Assembly: GCF_024198235.1 (NCBI RefSeq)
Contig: NZ_JAKCFB010000009.1
Coordinates: 62,001 to 126,000, forward strand
Direction of reading: 5' to 3'
DNA: 64,000 nt
Source of the DNA: Myxococcus dinghuensis
GTDB lineage: Bacteria; Myxococcota; Myxococcia; Myxococcales; Myxococcaceae
In this document: positions 63,437 through 64,000 of the stretch, one piece after another
How positions within the stretch are numbered: position 1 is the first letter of the stretch
Layout of the letters: every line of letters starts with the position of its first letter
Made by a program: the position numbers and the translations under genes
Notes under the pieces: model-generated
What the model was told of the DNA's origin: nothing
Databases searched by the model: none
The model's input: only the letters and a program-made list of their open reading frames with translations

Positions 63437-64000
63437 ATGGATGACGAGATGCAGCGGACGAGCATGAGTCGTTACACCGAGCGCGATGGCGCCGTGGTCT
63501 GCACCCTCTCAGGCTTCGGAGCGGAGGTCGTCGTCGAGACGACCTTGGATTCGAAGACGTGGAGCGAGCTGGGGGATGGCTACGCCAAGGACGCTACGCG
63601 CGTGCTGTACGACGGCGAGGACATCGACGCGGACGCGGCGTCGTTCGTCGTCCTCCGTCACGGGTACGCGAAGGATGCGGCGACGGTGTTTTCACGGGGG
63701 ACGCCGGAGGAGACGGATGCTTGGGATGCGCCGAGCTTCGTCGCGTTCGGTAGGAGATACGTCGCCGATCGTCGTGGAGTCTTCTGCATCCGCTACACCT
63801 ACGACTGCTACGAAGCTGTCGAGGTCTCTGGCGCGGACCCCCGTGACTTCGAGGAGATCGGGCTCGCACTCGGCCGCGCGCCGCGCGCAGGTGTGGTCTA
63901 CAACAATGGTGTCGTCGAAGCGCGCCTCGAGGCGTCCTCCATCGAGCTTCGCGGCCGGTGTTTCGTCGTCGATCGCAACGGCGTCTACCATCTTCACTCC
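63437..64000 (+). CDS. DKNYY-repeat family protein (runs off the window)
   Basis: The frame from ATG 63437 stays open to the window end, 188 codons. It has repeated units of the DKNYY kind: LGDGYAKDATRVLYDGEDID, LRHGYAKDAATVFSRG, FGRRYVADRRGVFCI, and the spacing phrase VSGADPRDFEEIG. DKNYY domains are short beta units of unknown function in secreted or immunity-like proteins. ATGs at 63449 and 63464 are other possible starts; none has a strong ribosome binding site. C-terminus is missing. Confidence 0.72.
   Translation, partial: MDDEMQRTSMSRYTERDGAVVCTLSGFGAEVVVETTLDSKTWSELGDGYAKDATRVLYDGEDIDADAASFVVLRHGYAKDAATVFSRGTPEETDAWDAPSFVAFGRRYVADRRGVFCIRYTYDCYEAVEVSGADPRDFEEIGLALGRAPRAGVVYNNGVVEARLEASSIELRGRCFVVDRNGVYHLHS

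Overview
The window is GC-rich, densely coded DNA that looks like a chromosomal segment of a predatory myxobacterium (Myxococcota, most likely Myxococcaceae). Signs are a MYXO-CTERM-like C-terminus on one protein, many secreted proteins and lipoproteins unique to such genomes, a CheA-MCP-CheW-CheR operon, a Ser/Thr kinase with a membrane sensor, a sigma-54 activator, and secreted hydrolases (chitinase, subtilase, M57 metallopeptidase). There is no rRNA, phage or CRISPR; the only mobile DNA seen is a broken IS3-type transposase tail.

Layout. 1-2.4 kb: GAF/HD-GYP phosphodiesterase (cut by the window edge), rpe, a lone receiver protein and tRNA-Pro(CGG). 2.7-6.1 kb: small membrane protein, leucine-rich-repeat protein, IS remnant, secreted protein. 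6.1-9.0 kb: two tandem paralogous beta-helix surface proteins. 9.1-14.3 kb: chemosensory operon cheA-mcp-cheW-cheR (minus strand) with a candidate sigma-70-like promoter. 15.2-17.3 kb: triple-LCCL lipoprotein, DUF1501 pseudogene, small lipoprotein. 17.3-22.1 kb: DUF2442/DUF4375 protein, membrane Ser/Thr kinase, a divergent three-gene operon headed by a very Cys-rich exported peptide, and a truncated duplicate of its last gene. 22.1-29.6 kb: subtilase with six Ig-like repeats, SDR oxidoreductase, small unknown, secreted repeat protein, PQQ-dehydrogenase-like lipoprotein. 29.8-36.0 kb: sigma-54 activator divergent from a flotillin-like SPFH gene that has a near-consensus sigma-54 promoter, followed by a helical unknown and an Omp85/BamA-like protein. 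36-48 kb: RCC1 lipoprotein, SUKH-like protein, a Cna-B/carboxypeptidase-regulatory-like protein, HxlR/GST divergent pair, M57-LCCL peptidase, alpha-carbonic anhydrase, ELWxTDGT-repeat lipoprotein. 48-56 kb: orphan ExbB-like protein, secreted caspase-like protein, lipoprotein, membrane alpha/beta hydrolase, GT-C glycosyltransferase, LEA-like protein, CAP protein, small lipoprotein. 56-61.4 kb: GH18 chitinase followed by nagA, and a DUF1254/DUF1214 protein. 61.5-64 kb: two paralogous Cys-rich lipoproteins, hydrolase remnant, beta-helix (polymer-forming-like) protein and a DKNYY-repeat protein running off the edge.

How they fit: the che operon and HD-GYP protein point to taxis and c-di-GMP control; chitinase plus NagA form a chitin to GlcN6P route; the many secreted beta-helix, LCCL, RCC1 and Ig-repeat proteins suit surface adhesion and predation. 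The most novel-looking units are the sigma-54/SPFH/Omp85 locus, the M57-LCCL and triple-LCCL proteins, the Cys-rich peptide operon, and several tandem operator-like repeats in divergent intergenic regions. All functions are read from sequence patterns and recalled family features; no search was run.
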